A stretch of DNA of 64,000 nucleotides from Paraburkholderia phytofirmans PsJN. Lineage in GTDB: Bacteria > Pseudomonadota > Gammaproteobacteria > Burkholderiales > Burkholderiaceae. The translations under genes were made by a program, and so were the position numbers. Positions 26,033 through 34,524 of this stretch are shown piece after piece (position 1 is the stretch's first letter; the number at the start of each line of letters is the position of its first letter). The stretch is from NCBI RefSeq assembly GCF_000020125.1, contig NC_010676.1, forward strand, positions 3,286,001-3,350,000. Direction: 5' to 3'. The notes under the pieces are model-generated. The model saw only the letters and a list, made by a program, of their open reading frames with translations. It did no database searches and was not told the DNA's origin.

Positions 26033-29000
26033 TCAATGCGCCGACTGCTCGTCGAGTCCGTAGTGATCGGATAAGGCTTCGTGCAGGGAGATCGAGATTT
26101 CGTCCATCTCGGTGGTCCAGCGCCCCTCGTCGTTGCATAGCCGCTGCAAGCGCCGGCATTGTTCGACGAAGCGCGGCTCCTGCACGACGACGAACGCGCC
26201 GCTCGCGCTGTGCGCCCAGCCGGCCAACGCCTGCACGTCTTCCTCTTCGACGATCGCAAGCAGTCTCGGCAGATCTTTTTGCAAGTGCTGTTTAAGCATC
26301 GCCGTGTAGCGCGCCTTGTCGTCCGTGCTGAGCGCGCTTCCTGCGGCGGCGGATGACATCGGCTCGGCAGTCGCTACGCTCTGCGGCGCCGCCTCCAGCA
26401 AGGCCGCTTGCAACTCGCGCAACGACGCCGGCTTGGCCACATATCCGCTAAAACCGCGCTCGCGCCAATTGTGCGCCTCCTCATGTTCGGCGACGGCGCT
26501 GAAGGCGAGCACCCGCACAGTCGCTTGCAACTTGCGCAGCGCGGCCAGCAGTTGGTAACCGTCCATCTCTGGCATGTGGATATCCGTCAACACCAACTCG
26601 AAAGGTGTTTCCTCGAATAACTTCAGTGCGTGTTCGCCGTCATGCGCGATGGTCGGCACGCATCCCAATTCGACCAGCTGTTCGGCAATCAGATTCTGGA
26701 TCAAGGGATTGTCTTCCGCGACGAGGACTGGCAGCCCCCGCAGCGTCGGATGGATTCCCGCTGGACCGGACTCTGACCGCGCGGCGGTCGGCACCGCGGT
26801 CGTCGACTTGGTTTCGTGCGCCAGTTCGATCGCCGATTGAACCGCAGTCCGGCTGAACTCAGTCACTTCGAGCACGCCTTCGCCGCGCGCCTCGGGGTGA
26901 AGCGGGCCCGCACGGGTGATCCAGACAACGCCGACCGGCTGCAAAGCGCGTAGCGCGGCAATCACGTCGAGACCGTATTCGCCCGAGACGACCACCGCGT
27001 CTGCGCGATTCAAACGTAACCAGGCCTGCGCGGCGTCCGGCAATGTCACCAGGTGCCCCGCCCAGCCGGCATGGTGAAGCCAATGCTCCATGATCTCGCC
27101 AGCTTCCCGCTCCATGGACAGGACGAGCACTATCCCGCGTTGCTTGCGGGCCTTGGCCGGTGCGCGCGAATCAACGGGCGGCTTCGCGAGAGGGATCGAT
27201 ATGCGGAACGCGCTGCCCACGCTCGGGACACTTTCCGCGACGATGTGGCCGCCCATCAGTTCGCACAGGCGCGCGCAGATCGCCAGGCCGAGCCCCGTGC
27301 CGCCGGCACCGTGCGAAGCACCCAACTCGCCTTGCGCGAACGGTTTGAAAAGCCGCGCGAGCGTTTCCTCGTTCATGCCGGCGCCCGAATCCGAGACGCG
27401 GATAGTCAGCATCGCCCGGTCCGGCGAATCGTCTGTCACTTCGGCGCGCAGTGTGATCTTGCCGGTCGAAGTAAATTTGAATGCATTGCTTAGCAGGTTG
27501 TTGACTATCTGCGAGATGCGCATACGATCGCCGATCAAGGTTTGATCGAGCGTCGGAGACAGGAGCGCGTAGAAGCGGATCGAGCGCTCGCCGTGCATCG
27601 GCGCGTAGGACAGTGCAATGTTTTCGAAAACGTCGATCAAAAGAAACGGTTCCCGCACCAGCAACATCTCGCCGGCGTCGATCTTCGAAAAGTCGAGAAT
27701 GTCGTTGACGACTCGGCGGAGCGCATCGGCGGCAAGGTCCAATGTGGCGAGCCGTTGCGAATGCGCCTCGAGCCCCGGTGTACGTGCGAACAGTTCGAGA
27801 TTGCCGAGCAGCGCGTTCAACGGCGTACGGATTTCGTGGCTCATCGCGGCGAAGAAATTCGTCCGCGCGCGCATCAGCGCCTCGGACGTTTGCTGTGCGT
27901 GCCTCAATTGCTGTTCGAGCACGGTCTGCGCGGTGACGTCGAGAATCGCGCAGAACAGCACGTTCTCGCCGGCGTAACGTGCCGGCGCGTAAATGAATTG
28001 CAAAAACTGTGAGGGCGCGCCGCCGTCCTGATCCGGCGACGGCGAGAGTTGCGCCTCGTTTCGCTGCTCCGTTGGCGATTGCTGCACAGACTGAGCGGGC
28101 ATCCGCGCCGGCCGCGCGGGCACGACGAAAGCAGCCACCCGCGCAAATGACATGGCCGACGGCTGAACCGGCGCCTGAGCCAGAAATTCGCCGACGATAT
28201 GCGGCGGGAGCCGGTTGCTATCGGCCTCGATCCCGAGCAGCTCGATTGCCAGCGCGTTGGTGGTCAGGACCGAATAGTCGCTTTGCCGAACAATGCATAA
28301 ACCGACCGGCGTCGCGCTAACCAGAACGTGGTTAAGCATCTCGCTTTGCAGCGCGCGTGAAGTCTCCGCAAACGAATTGCGCAGCAAGCGCAGCCCGAAA
28401 TAGCGGGCCATCAGCGCAATCGTCATCAGGATGAGCGCCGTCAGGCAACCTATCACCGCCAATTGCCAGCCGAGTGCGACGGCCAGCGCGCGCCAAGGTA
28501 CGTAGCCGACCAGAAGGCCGAAGCCCAACGCCAGTGGCTCGTGAAAAATCACGCCTTCGCGGCCGTAGTGAAAGATCTGGCTTGGGGTAGCGGCTACCGC
28601 CCGCTGTACCAGGTTGGTGACCGAAGCGTCGAGCGGCATCGACGATACGGCAATGCGGCGGTCCACCGTCATCAGCAGATTCACGCCCTCGTTGTCAGGC
28701 GGCGCCAGACGCAATGCGAGCGCGTCCAGCGGAAAGCTCGTGCTGATCAGCACGGTCGGCGTGTCGCCGTCATAGTAGGCGCCCACCACGGAAATCACCA
28801 GGCGATTCAGCAGCGGATCACGGTACGGTTCGAGCCAGATACGTTCGCCTTTTCGCGGCACGCGCCTGCCGGTTTGCGCCTCGATCCGGCGCTCGAGCGT
28901 CTCGCGCAGCAAGCTCGCAATGGCCGGTTGCGGCGCAGGCATTGCGGCCTGATCGAGCGCGCTGGTTTGGCCCGCGAGCGGATGAGTCAGCGAAGGCAGA

Positions 29001-29542
29001 ATCGCTGCATAGTCTTCGTTTAGCCCGATCAGCGTTGCGCGTTGCTGGATTTCAAAAGCCTGCTGGGTCACGAGCGTCGATTGCGCCGCTTCGTAGAGGC
29101 GCCCGAGTCTTTCGCCCAATTGCGAGCCCCACGCGTTGCGCGTGATTTCACCGACCACAATGTCGAAATTCGAGTCCGCACCGTCTGTCTTGCCGAGCGC
29201 TACGCCGGTCTTCAGGATCGCTTGCTGTACGTCATCCGGCGCGCTCCGCCCGCCGGATGGGCCGTAGTAATAGTCGAGCGTCAACGCGGCGCGCCGCAGA
29301 AACGACTCCTCTTGATGGATGAGCAGAGAGATGTCGGTGGCGTTCTGCGACGCGAGGGCCCGGCGATAGTCGAGCTGCTTGAGCCCGGCGACCACTATCA
29401 GCACCAGCGCGAAGATCAGCACGATCAGCATGAGCGAACCGATCGTCACCAGGTAGAGCCTCTGTTGGCGCTTCGCGCTCTGTGCGAGCGTGGCGAAAGC
29501 CTGCGCTAGCGACTCTTGAGTACGGTCGAGGATTTTCTGCAT
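26033..29542 (-). CDS. Hybrid sensor histidine kinase/response regulator with Hpt domain (BvgS-like layout)
   Basis: 1169 aa from the ATG at 29542; the frame extends to a TTG at 29572. Order: first membrane helix (LYLVTIGSLMLIVLIFALVL), a 300-residue periplasmic sensor, a second helix (LAVIGCLTALILMTIALMA), a PAS-like region, HisKA with His near residue 567 (FFAAMSHEIRTPLNALLGN), HATPase, a receiver-like domain without an obvious phospho-acceptor, a true receiver with Asp near 987 (LVLTDIHMPEMDGYQL) and a C-terminal Hpt-like domain (GWAHSASGAFVVV, His near 1110). No response regulator gene is adjacent, so the phosphorelay output is elsewhere. Signal unknown. Confidence 0.9.
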   Translation of the reverse strand: MQKILDRTQESLAQAFATLAQSAKRQQRLYLVTIGSLMLIVLIFALVLIVVAGLKQLDYRRALASQNATDISLLIHQEESFLRRAALTLDYYYGPSGGRSAPDDVQQAILKTGVALGKTDGADSNFDIVVGEITRNAWGSQLGERLGRLYEAAQSTLVTQQAFEIQQRATLIGLNEDYAAILPSLTHPLAGQTSALDQAAMPAPQPAIASLLRETLERRIEAQTGRRVPRKGERIWLEPYRDPLLNRLVISVVGAYYDGDTPTVLISTSFPLDALALRLAPPDNEGVNLLMTVDRRIAVSSMPLDASVTNLVQRAVAATPSQIFHYGREGVIFHEPLALGFGLLVGYVPWRALAVALGWQLAVIGCLTALILMTIALMARYFGLRLLRNSFAETSRALQSEMLNHVLVSATPVGLCIVRQSDYSVLTTNALAIELLGIEADSNRLPPHIVGEFLAQAPVQPSAMSFARVAAFVVPARPARMPAQSVQQSPTEQRNEAQLSPSPDQDGGAPSQFLQFIYAPARYAGENVLFCAILDVTAQTVLEQQLRHAQQTSEALMRARTNFFAAMSHEIRTPLNALLGNLELFARTPGLEAHSQRLATLDLAADALRRVVNDILDFSKIDAGEMLLVREPFLLIDVFENIALSYAPMHGERSIRFYALLSPTLDQTLIGDRMRISQIVNNLLSNAFKFTSTGKITLRAEVTDDSPDRAMLTIRVSDSGAGMNEETLARLFKPFAQGELGASHGAGGTGLGLAICARLCELMGGHIVAESVPSVGSAFRISIPLAKPPVDSRAPAKARKQRGIVLVLSMEREAGEIMEHWLHHAGWAGHLVTLPDAAQAWLRLNRADAVVVSGEYGLDVIAALRALQPVGVVWITRAGPLHPEARGEGVLEVTEFSRTAVQSAIELAHETKSTTAVPTAARSESGPAGIHPTLRGLPVLVAEDNPLIQNLIAEQLVELGCVPTIAHDGEHALKLFEETPFELVLTDIHMPEMDGYQLLAALRKLQATVRVLAFSAVAEHEEAHNWRERGFSGYVAKPASLRELQAALLEAAPQSVATAEPMSSAAAGSALSTDDKARYTAMLKQHLQKDLPRLLAIVEEEDVQALAGWAHSASGAFVVVQEPRFVEQCRRLQRLCNDEGRWTTEMDEISISLHEALSDHYGLDEQSAH

Positions 29543-29849
29543 CAGTTCGCGAGTGTGGCGCGTGGGTGGCAAATTCGCGCAGGCAGACCGCTGCGGACCG
29601 GGGACTGGCTGCGTCCGCAGTCCTTATACCGGCGCAGTGTAGTCCTTTTGAAGGTATCGCGCGACGCATCCGGCACTCTTTCACGCGGTCATCCACGATG
29701 TGTCAAACAACCCTGCAATAACGGCTTCGGCCTGTTTAAACCTGAGTGGTTTACTGGGAAACCCTCAAGGCGAAGGGGTCAATTGCCGTTATTCCTTGCA
29801 AACATGTAAGCGCCGCGCCTACGCGCCGGCTAGAACAGCAAGGAAAGCC
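29543..29849. other. Divergent region between hybrid kinase and chemoreceptor genes
   Basis: 307 bp. The right part (29714-29800) holds nested complementary segments described as a possible RNA leader of the chemoreceptor. No gene called. Confidence 0.5.
29714..29800 (+). ncRNA. Possible structured 5' leader RNA of the chemoreceptor gene
   Basis: Nested pairings: TGCAA (29714-18) with TTGCA (29796-800); AATAACGGC (29717-25) with GCCGTTATT (29785-93); CCTGAG with CTCAAGG; GGTTT with AAACC. A GGC-UUCG-GCC tetraloop (29723-29732) competes with the long stem. The segment ends about 50 nt before the chemoreceptor start. It matches no riboswitch I can name. That it is transcribed and folds is inference. 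Confidence 0.35.
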
Positions 29850-31550
29850 ATGCGCAACAACCAGCCTGTCACCGGGCACGAATACGAATTCCCGTCGTCA
29901 CACATGCTTGTTTCGGCGACCGATCTGACCGGCCGCATCCAGTACTGCAATCCGGCCTTCATCGCGGTCTCGGGCTTTACGCGCGACGAACTGATCGGTC
30001 AACCGCACAATCTGATCCGTCATCCGGACATGCCGCGCGAAGCCTTTGCCGACCTGTGGGCGACGATCCGCGACGGCCGTCCCTGGACCGCGCTCGTGAA
30101 GAACCGCCGCAAGAACGGCGATCACTACTGGGTGCACGCCAATGTCACGCCGGTGGTCGAGAAAGGCGCGGTCGTTGGCTATTTGAGCGTGCGCGTGAAA
30201 CCGGAACGCACCGCGGTGCGCGCCGCAGAAGCGCTCTACGCACGCATGCGCAGCGGCGAGTCTCGCGGCGTGCAGTTGCGCCGCGGGGTGGTGGTGCGCA
30301 CCGGCGTGCTGGGGCGTCTGCAGGCGCTGATGCGTCTGCCGGTCGCCACGCGCGCGGCGCTCGGCTACGCGATCACGCCGCTGGCGCTGCTGTTGACGGG
30401 CCTCGCCGCATGGCAAGGTGCGCCGCCCGCGCCGTTCTGGATCGGGTTCGGCGTCGCCACGGCGGTCAGCATCGCCTCGTGTCTGATGCTGACGCGGCAA
30501 CTTGCCGCGCCGGTACGCGACATGTCGGGATTCGCCACGCGTCTCGCCGCCGGCGATCTGACCGCCGATCTGCAGATCGCGCGCCACGACGACCTCGGCG
30601 ACGTGCTGCAAGCGCTGAATCAGTTGAAGGCGAATCTCGCGGCGATCGTCTACGACGTGCGCGCCCAGATCACCGGCATGCTGGACAACGCGCGCGAGAT
30701 ATCCAGCGGCAATGTGGATCTCGCGAGACGCACGGAATTGCAGGCGGCGTCGCTCGAAGAAACCGCGGCCACCATGGAAGAACTGACCACGACCGTCCAG
30801 GCTAACGCCGATGCCACCGTGCGCGCGCTCGATCTGGCGAGAGAGGCCCAGGCGGCGGCCGCAGTCGGCGGCAAGATTGCCGGCCAGGTCGAGCAGACCA
30901 TGGCGGGCATCACCGCGGCATCGCGGCGTATTGCCGACATCACCGGTGTGATCGACGGCATCGCGTTCCAGACCAATATCCTCGCGTTGAACGCTGCCGT
31001 CGAAGCGGCGCGGGCGGGCGAGGCAGGCCGTTCGTTCGCCGTCGTCGCGGGCGAAGTGCGCATGCTGGCGCAACGCTGCGCGGCGTCGTCGAAGGAAATC
31101 AAGTCCGTGGTCGAAGCAAGCGCATCCGAAGTCGCGGCCGGCACCGAACTGGTTGCGCGGACAACATCGCAAATGCGCGTGATCGACGAGGCGGTGGGCC
31201 GCGTGTCGTCGATCATCGTCGACGTGGCGAACGCGAGCAGCGAACAGGCCGAAGGGATTCGCCAGGTCAATCAGGCGGTCTCGCATCTGGACGGCGCCAC
31301 GCAGCAGAACGCCGCGCTCGTCGAGCAGGCGGCGGCCACCGCGCAGCGCCTGGCGGAACAGGCGGACGTGCTGGACGAAGCCGTGCGACTGTTCACTGTC
31401 GCCGACGCAGCGCCGGCGCAACGCGTTGCCGGCACGAAGCGCGAGGTGTTCACCGTCGATGCAGCGCGAATGCCCGCGCCCGGGATCAAACGACACCGCG
31501 CGCCCGTCATCGCCGATGATGCCGAGCGGGAAGAAGCTGCATTGATCTGA
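29850..31550 (+). CDS. PAS-domain methyl-accepting chemotaxis protein (Aer-like)
   Basis: 566 aa from the ATG at 29850 with AAGGAAA upstream; the frame is open to 29700 but that part is probably leader. N-terminal PAS domain ([20 protein letters not shown], then [20 protein letters not shown]), as in Aer redox sensors. Two membrane helices follow near residues 170-215 ([19 protein letters not shown], then [20 protein letters not shown]), a HAMP-like linker, and the cytoplasmic signalling hairpin with [20 protein letters not shown] at its tip. It passes redox or energy signals to CheA/CheW, which are not in this window. A terminator follows 110 bp downstream. Confidence 0.93.
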   Translation: MRNNQPVTGHEYEFPSSHMLVSATDLTGRIQYCNPAFIAVSGFTRDELIGQPHNLIRHPDMPREAFADLWATIRDGRPWTALVKNRRKNGDHYWVHANVTPVVEKGAVVGYLSVRVKPERTAVRAAEALYARMRSGESRGVQLRRGVVVRTGVLGRLQALMRLPVATRAALGYAITPLALLLTGLAAWQGAPPAPFWIGFGVATAVSIASCLMLTRQLAAPVRDMSGFATRLAAGDLTADLQIARHDDLGDVLQALNQLKANLAAIVYDVRAQITGMLDNAREISSGNVDLARRTELQAASLEETAATMEELTTTVQANADATVRALDLAREAQAAAAVGGKIAGQVEQTMAGITAASRRIADITGVIDGIAFQTNILALNAAVEAARAGEAGRSFAVVAGEVRMLAQRCAASSKEIKSVVEASASEVAAGTELVARTTSQMRVIDEAVGRVSSIIVDVANASSEQAEGIRQVNQAVSHLDGATQQNAALVEQAAATAQRLAEQADVLDEAVRLFTVADAAPAQRVAGTKREVFTVDAARMPAPGIKRHRAPVIADDAEREEAALI

Positions 31551-31967
31551 TGGATCGGCGTTACTCCCACCTCGACAGTCCACTATTGACGCAGCACGAT
31601 GGCTCCGTCAGCGCCCAGTTGTTTGCAAGGGCAGGCTGACCCGAGTAACAACGGCGTTTAGCGGCCCGCCCCCTTCTGTGGACGGGCCTATTTTTTTGGG
31701 GCCGGCGCTGGCGTGCTGGTGTTGACGCAGTTGAAGATTGTCGAGGCAGCGCCTTCGCACATGCGCCACTGCCAGTGCAGCAGATCAGGTGCACGGTGAG
31801 GGAATACGGGAGGACACCCTCGCAAACTCGCCACAAGAAGATGGTCTTGCGCGGTGCGAAGCGATGCTACGCTAGACAGGCAGCGCTTCCATTCTCGCGC
31901 CACGCGCCGCCACGAAAAAAACGTGCAAGCGCACTCTCATGCCGATTCCCGCCACCCGGAGGCCGAC
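31551..31967. other. Intergenic region after the chemoreceptor gene
   Basis: 417 bp. It contains the chemoreceptor terminator at 31664-31697. A short minus-strand frame ending at 31688 (CEGAASTIFNCVNTSTPAPA at its end) has plausible codons but no ribosome site; it is not called. Confidence 0.45.
31664..31697 (+). terminator. Rho-independent terminator after the chemoreceptor gene
   Basis: GGCCCG/CGGGCC stem with a 13-nt loop, followed by TATTTTTTT. Confidence 0.75.
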
Positions 31968-32576
31968 GTGATCCCTTCCGATCAGCCACGCGTCAATCCG
32001 CTGTCTTCGCACCTCGCCGCCATGGCGCGCAACAGCGCGTGGTCGAACCTGCGCCTCTACCGCGCCTGCCTCACATTGACCGACGAAGCGTTCGCCGAAC
32101 GCAGGGTGAGCTTCTTCCCGTCGTTGCAGCTCACGTTGAATCACATCCTGCTGGTGGACCGTTATTACTTCGACGCGCTGATCGGCGGCGGCGCAGGTCT
32201 CACCATTTTCGACAACGAACTGCCCTATCCGCGCGCAGCCGACCTGTGGGATGCACAAGCGCGGAGCGATCAGCAACTGCTCGCCTTCTGCGAATCGCTG
32301 GCTGACGACGATCTGCCACACGAAGTCCAGATAGACCGCGGACCGTCGGTCGGGGTGCAACGCGAGCAGATCGGCAACGTACTGCCGCATGTTTTCGTCC
32401 ATCAGATTCATCATCGCGGGCAAGTTCACGCGATGCTGAGCGGCACAGACGCCGCCCCGCCGCAACTCGACGAGTTTTTTCTCGCCGCCGACGCACCGCT
32501 GCGCGATTCCGAACTCGGCGATCTGAACGCGATGCGCGAGCAGCGGACCACACTGCGTCCCGCCCGACTCCCCTAA
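31968..32576 (+). CDS. DinB/YfiT-like putative metal-dependent protein
   Basis: 202 aa from a GTG at 31968 with CGGAGG 7 nt upstream, a strong site that decides the start. Four-helix-bundle DinB superfamily: ARNSAWSNLRLYRACLTLTD, then SLQLTLNHILLVDRYYFDAL with the first metal His, then VFVHQIHHRGQVHAML with the HxxxH pair. These three His residues bind a divalent metal in the family. Some relatives are thiol transferases, and most are uncharacterised. It stands alone here. Confidence 0.85.
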   Translation: MIPSDQPRVNPLSSHLAAMARNSAWSNLRLYRACLTLTDEAFAERRVSFFPSLQLTLNHILLVDRYYFDALIGGGAGLTIFDNELPYPRAADLWDAQARSDQQLLAFCESLADDDLPHEVQIDRGPSVGVQREQIGNVLPHVFVHQIHHRGQVHAMLSGTDAAPPQLDEFFLAADAPLRDSELGDLNAMREQRTTLRPARLP

Positions 32577-32812
32577 CCGGAGCGCGCGTCAACAGCGTGA
32601 CAGTCATAGAGAAGGATCGCACCGGCACGGGGCACGAAAAATGCATCCGTGGTGACCTGGAGTCGCGTTAAACTGGTTGTCACGGCGGGACGTCACGATA
32701 GGCGCTGCCCGGCGGGCCGCGCCAGTCAACGCGCTTGGCGGCGCAAGCCACGCAGGCAGGTGGACGGTGCAAACGTGACCGCGGCGCGACAGACGCCGCC
32801 CGATCCTGCCCG

Positions 32813-32818
32813 TACAAT
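32813..32818 (+). promoter_or_regulatory. Likely -10 element of the 83-aa gene
   Basis: TACAAT, 33 bp upstream of the start codon. The -35 candidate (GCGACA at 32786-32791) is poor. Confidence 0.4.
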
Positions 32819-32851
32819 GGTTCGATCAACAACGGAACGAGGACAACTTCG

Positions 32852-33103
32852 ATGCGCACTACCGGGTCTTCCGGGTCAATGGCCCTGCTCACCGAATACG
32901 ACGACGCAACCGCGCGCGAACTTCGCTCGCTGCGCCTCGAATCGACAGAAGACGGCAAAGGCATTCTTTTGATCGAAGTCGATGAGCGCAAGCCAGGCAT
33001 ACACCGCGAAGTGCGCTACGAAATCACGCCAGCCGAACTGATTGCGGCCATTCGCGCACACGGCGCCGAATTGCCGGGCGAACAGCACAATCATCGTCAA
33101 TGA
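32852..33103 (+). CDS. Small conserved hypothetical protein
   Basis: 83 aa from the ATG at 32852 with GAGGA 9 nt upstream. Acidic and basic residues alternate (RELRSLRLESTEDGKGILLI, then EVRYEITPAELIAAIRAHGA); no signal peptide or membrane segment. A TACAAT lies just upstream and a long hairpin follows the stop, so it looks like an independent transcription unit. No function is recognised. Confidence 0.7.
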   Translation: MRTTGSSGSMALLTEYDDATARELRSLRLESTEDGKGILLIEVDERKPGIHREVRYEITPAELIAAIRAHGAELPGEQHNHRQ

Positions 33104-33108
33104 AATCC

Positions 33109-33148
33109 GTCACGCGGCATTGCATTTCTGGTGCGAATGCCGCGTGAC
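33109..33148 (+). terminator. Long hairpin after the 83-aa gene
   Basis: GTCACGCGGCATT pairs perfectly with AATGCCGCGTGAC (13 bp) across a 14-nt loop, 5 bp after the stop. The following GCTTTAGC is a weak T tract, so termination is probable but unproven. Confidence 0.6.
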
Positions 33149-33352
33149 GCTTTAGCATCAACGGTTTCTAATTGCTTGCTGGGCCGGCGTCCGCGGACGT
33201 CAATCGGGCATTATTTCCGCTCCCGCATACCGCGCGACTTTCGCACCTATTTCGGTTTGTTCAGGTCGCGGTGCTAATGCGTCTTTCAGGTGATGCATTG
33301 CACTTGAGATAGCGCTTTCCATACCCAAGTAGAGGGCTACTTTTCAGGGCGT

Positions 33353-33380
33353 TTGCACGTCTTGAAAATGCGTCCATAAT
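33353..33380 (+). promoter_or_regulatory. Sigma-70-like promoter upstream of the DedA-rhodanese gene
   Basis: TTGCAC, 16 bp, CATAAT; the -10 ends 61 bp before the start codon. Confidence 0.45.
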
Positions 33381-33441
33381 CCTTGCATTCTCTTCGCATT
33401 TCTACCTGCGCCGCACCCGAAAGGGCCGCGGATGTAAGCCG

Positions 33442-34434
33442 ATGCTACATGATCTCGTCGAGCAATATGGGCCGGCGCTCGTGTTCGTAAACGTGCTCGC
33501 CGCCTCGATCGGGCTGCCGGTTCCGGCAATGCCGTCGCTCGTGCTGTTCGGGGCAATGGCCGCCATGCATCCCGGTTCTGTGGGCACGCAGTTGGCGCCA
33601 GTGCTCATCCTGTCGATATTCGCCACGCTGATCGGCGACAGCGCCTGGTATTTCGCCGGCCGTATGTACGGCGGCAATACGCTGAAAACGATTTGCCGGC
33701 TATCGCTCTCGCGTGACACCTGCGTGAAAAAGACCGAACGCTTTTTCGGCCGCTGGGGCGTGCGCGTGCTGGCCGTGGCCAAGTTCGTGCCGGGACTGTC
33801 GATCGTTTCGATCCCGATGGCGGGCGCCATGGGCACGCGCTACCGCACGTTCCTCACTTACGACAGCATCGGCGCCGCGTTGTGGTCCGGCACCGGTCTG
33901 ATCATCGGCGCGTTGTTCGCCAAGCAGATCGACATGCTGTTCGCCCTCGCCGGGCGCCTCGGTCGTACGGCAGCGCTCGTCGCGGCGGCTCTGTTGCTGG
34001 CGTACGGCGCATATCGCTGGATACGCCGGCGTCAGGCGATGGCCAATCTCGCGTCCGCGCGAATCGAAGTCGACGAACTGGCATCGCTCGTGAAGGCCGG
34101 CAATACGCCGGTGCTGTTCGACATCCGTTCGAACGAGAAGCGCAAACTCGATCCCTTTGTCATTCCGGGCTCGCAATTCGCCGACGAGCGGCAGCTCGAC
34201 GAGATCGTCGCGACCTATCCGCGCGATCAGAAGTTGGTGATCTACTGTTCCTGCCCAAATGAGATTTCCGCGGCATGGATGGCCAAGCAATTGAACGAAG
34301 CCGGCTTTTCCGACGTGCTGCCGCTGCGCGGCGGCATGGAAGCCTGGCGCGACTCGGGCAAGCCGGTGGAATCGCTGCCCAACATGCCGCCGCCCGAAGT
34401 GGCGGTCGACGACGTCGCGCCGAAGGCCGTATAG
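33442..34434 (+). CDS. DedA/VTT-domain membrane protein fused to a rhodanese domain
   Basis: 330 aa. Residues 1-200 form a DedA-type membrane region: MLHDLVEQYGPALVFVNVLA, ASIGLPVPAMPSLVLFGAMA, then KFVPGLSIVSIPMAGAMG, the family signature. A basic linker (RWIRRRQ) leads to a rhodanese domain (about 210-315) with the active-site loop IYCSCPNEISA carrying the Cys. DedA proteins flip lipid carriers or maintain membrane homeostasis; rhodanese moves sulfane sulfur or acts as a redox switch. The fusion ties sulfur or redox chemistry to the membrane, but the substrate is unknown. The next gene follows at 90 bp. Confidence 0.88.
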   Translation: MLHDLVEQYGPALVFVNVLAASIGLPVPAMPSLVLFGAMAAMHPGSVGTQLAPVLILSIFATLIGDSAWYFAGRMYGGNTLKTICRLSLSRDTCVKKTERFFGRWGVRVLAVAKFVPGLSIVSIPMAGAMGTRYRTFLTYDSIGAALWSGTGLIIGALFAKQIDMLFALAGRLGRTAALVAAALLLAYGAYRWIRRRQAMANLASARIEVDELASLVKAGNTPVLFDIRSNEKRKLDPFVIPGSQFADERQLDEIVATYPRDQKLVIYCSCPNEISAAWMAKQLNEAGFSDVLPLRGGMEAWRDSGKPVESLPNMPPPEVAVDDVAPKAV

Positions 34435-34524
34435 CGCAAGCAGCGCATCGTGATTCGCGCCTTCGGGCGCCGCGCCGCTTCGCCTCTCGTTCGATCCATC
34501 AATGAACACCGGAGGAGCGGTTCA

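Larger units (their letters stand above)
33104..33441. other. Intergenic region upstream of the DedA-rhodanese gene
   Basis: 338 bp. It holds the hairpin at 33109-33148 and a promoter-like pair at 33353-33380. No gene seen. Confidence 0.5.

Noticed and set aside
29700..29849. N-terminal extension of the chemoreceptor up to the ATG at 29700
   Set aside because: No ribosome site at 29700, an obvious one at 29850, and the region holds complementary RNA-like segments instead.
31688..31903. Minus-strand frame ending in CVNTSTPAPAPKK
   Set aside because: Codons look plausible near the end, but there is no ribosome site or clear start and it overlaps the terminator of the chemoreceptor gene.
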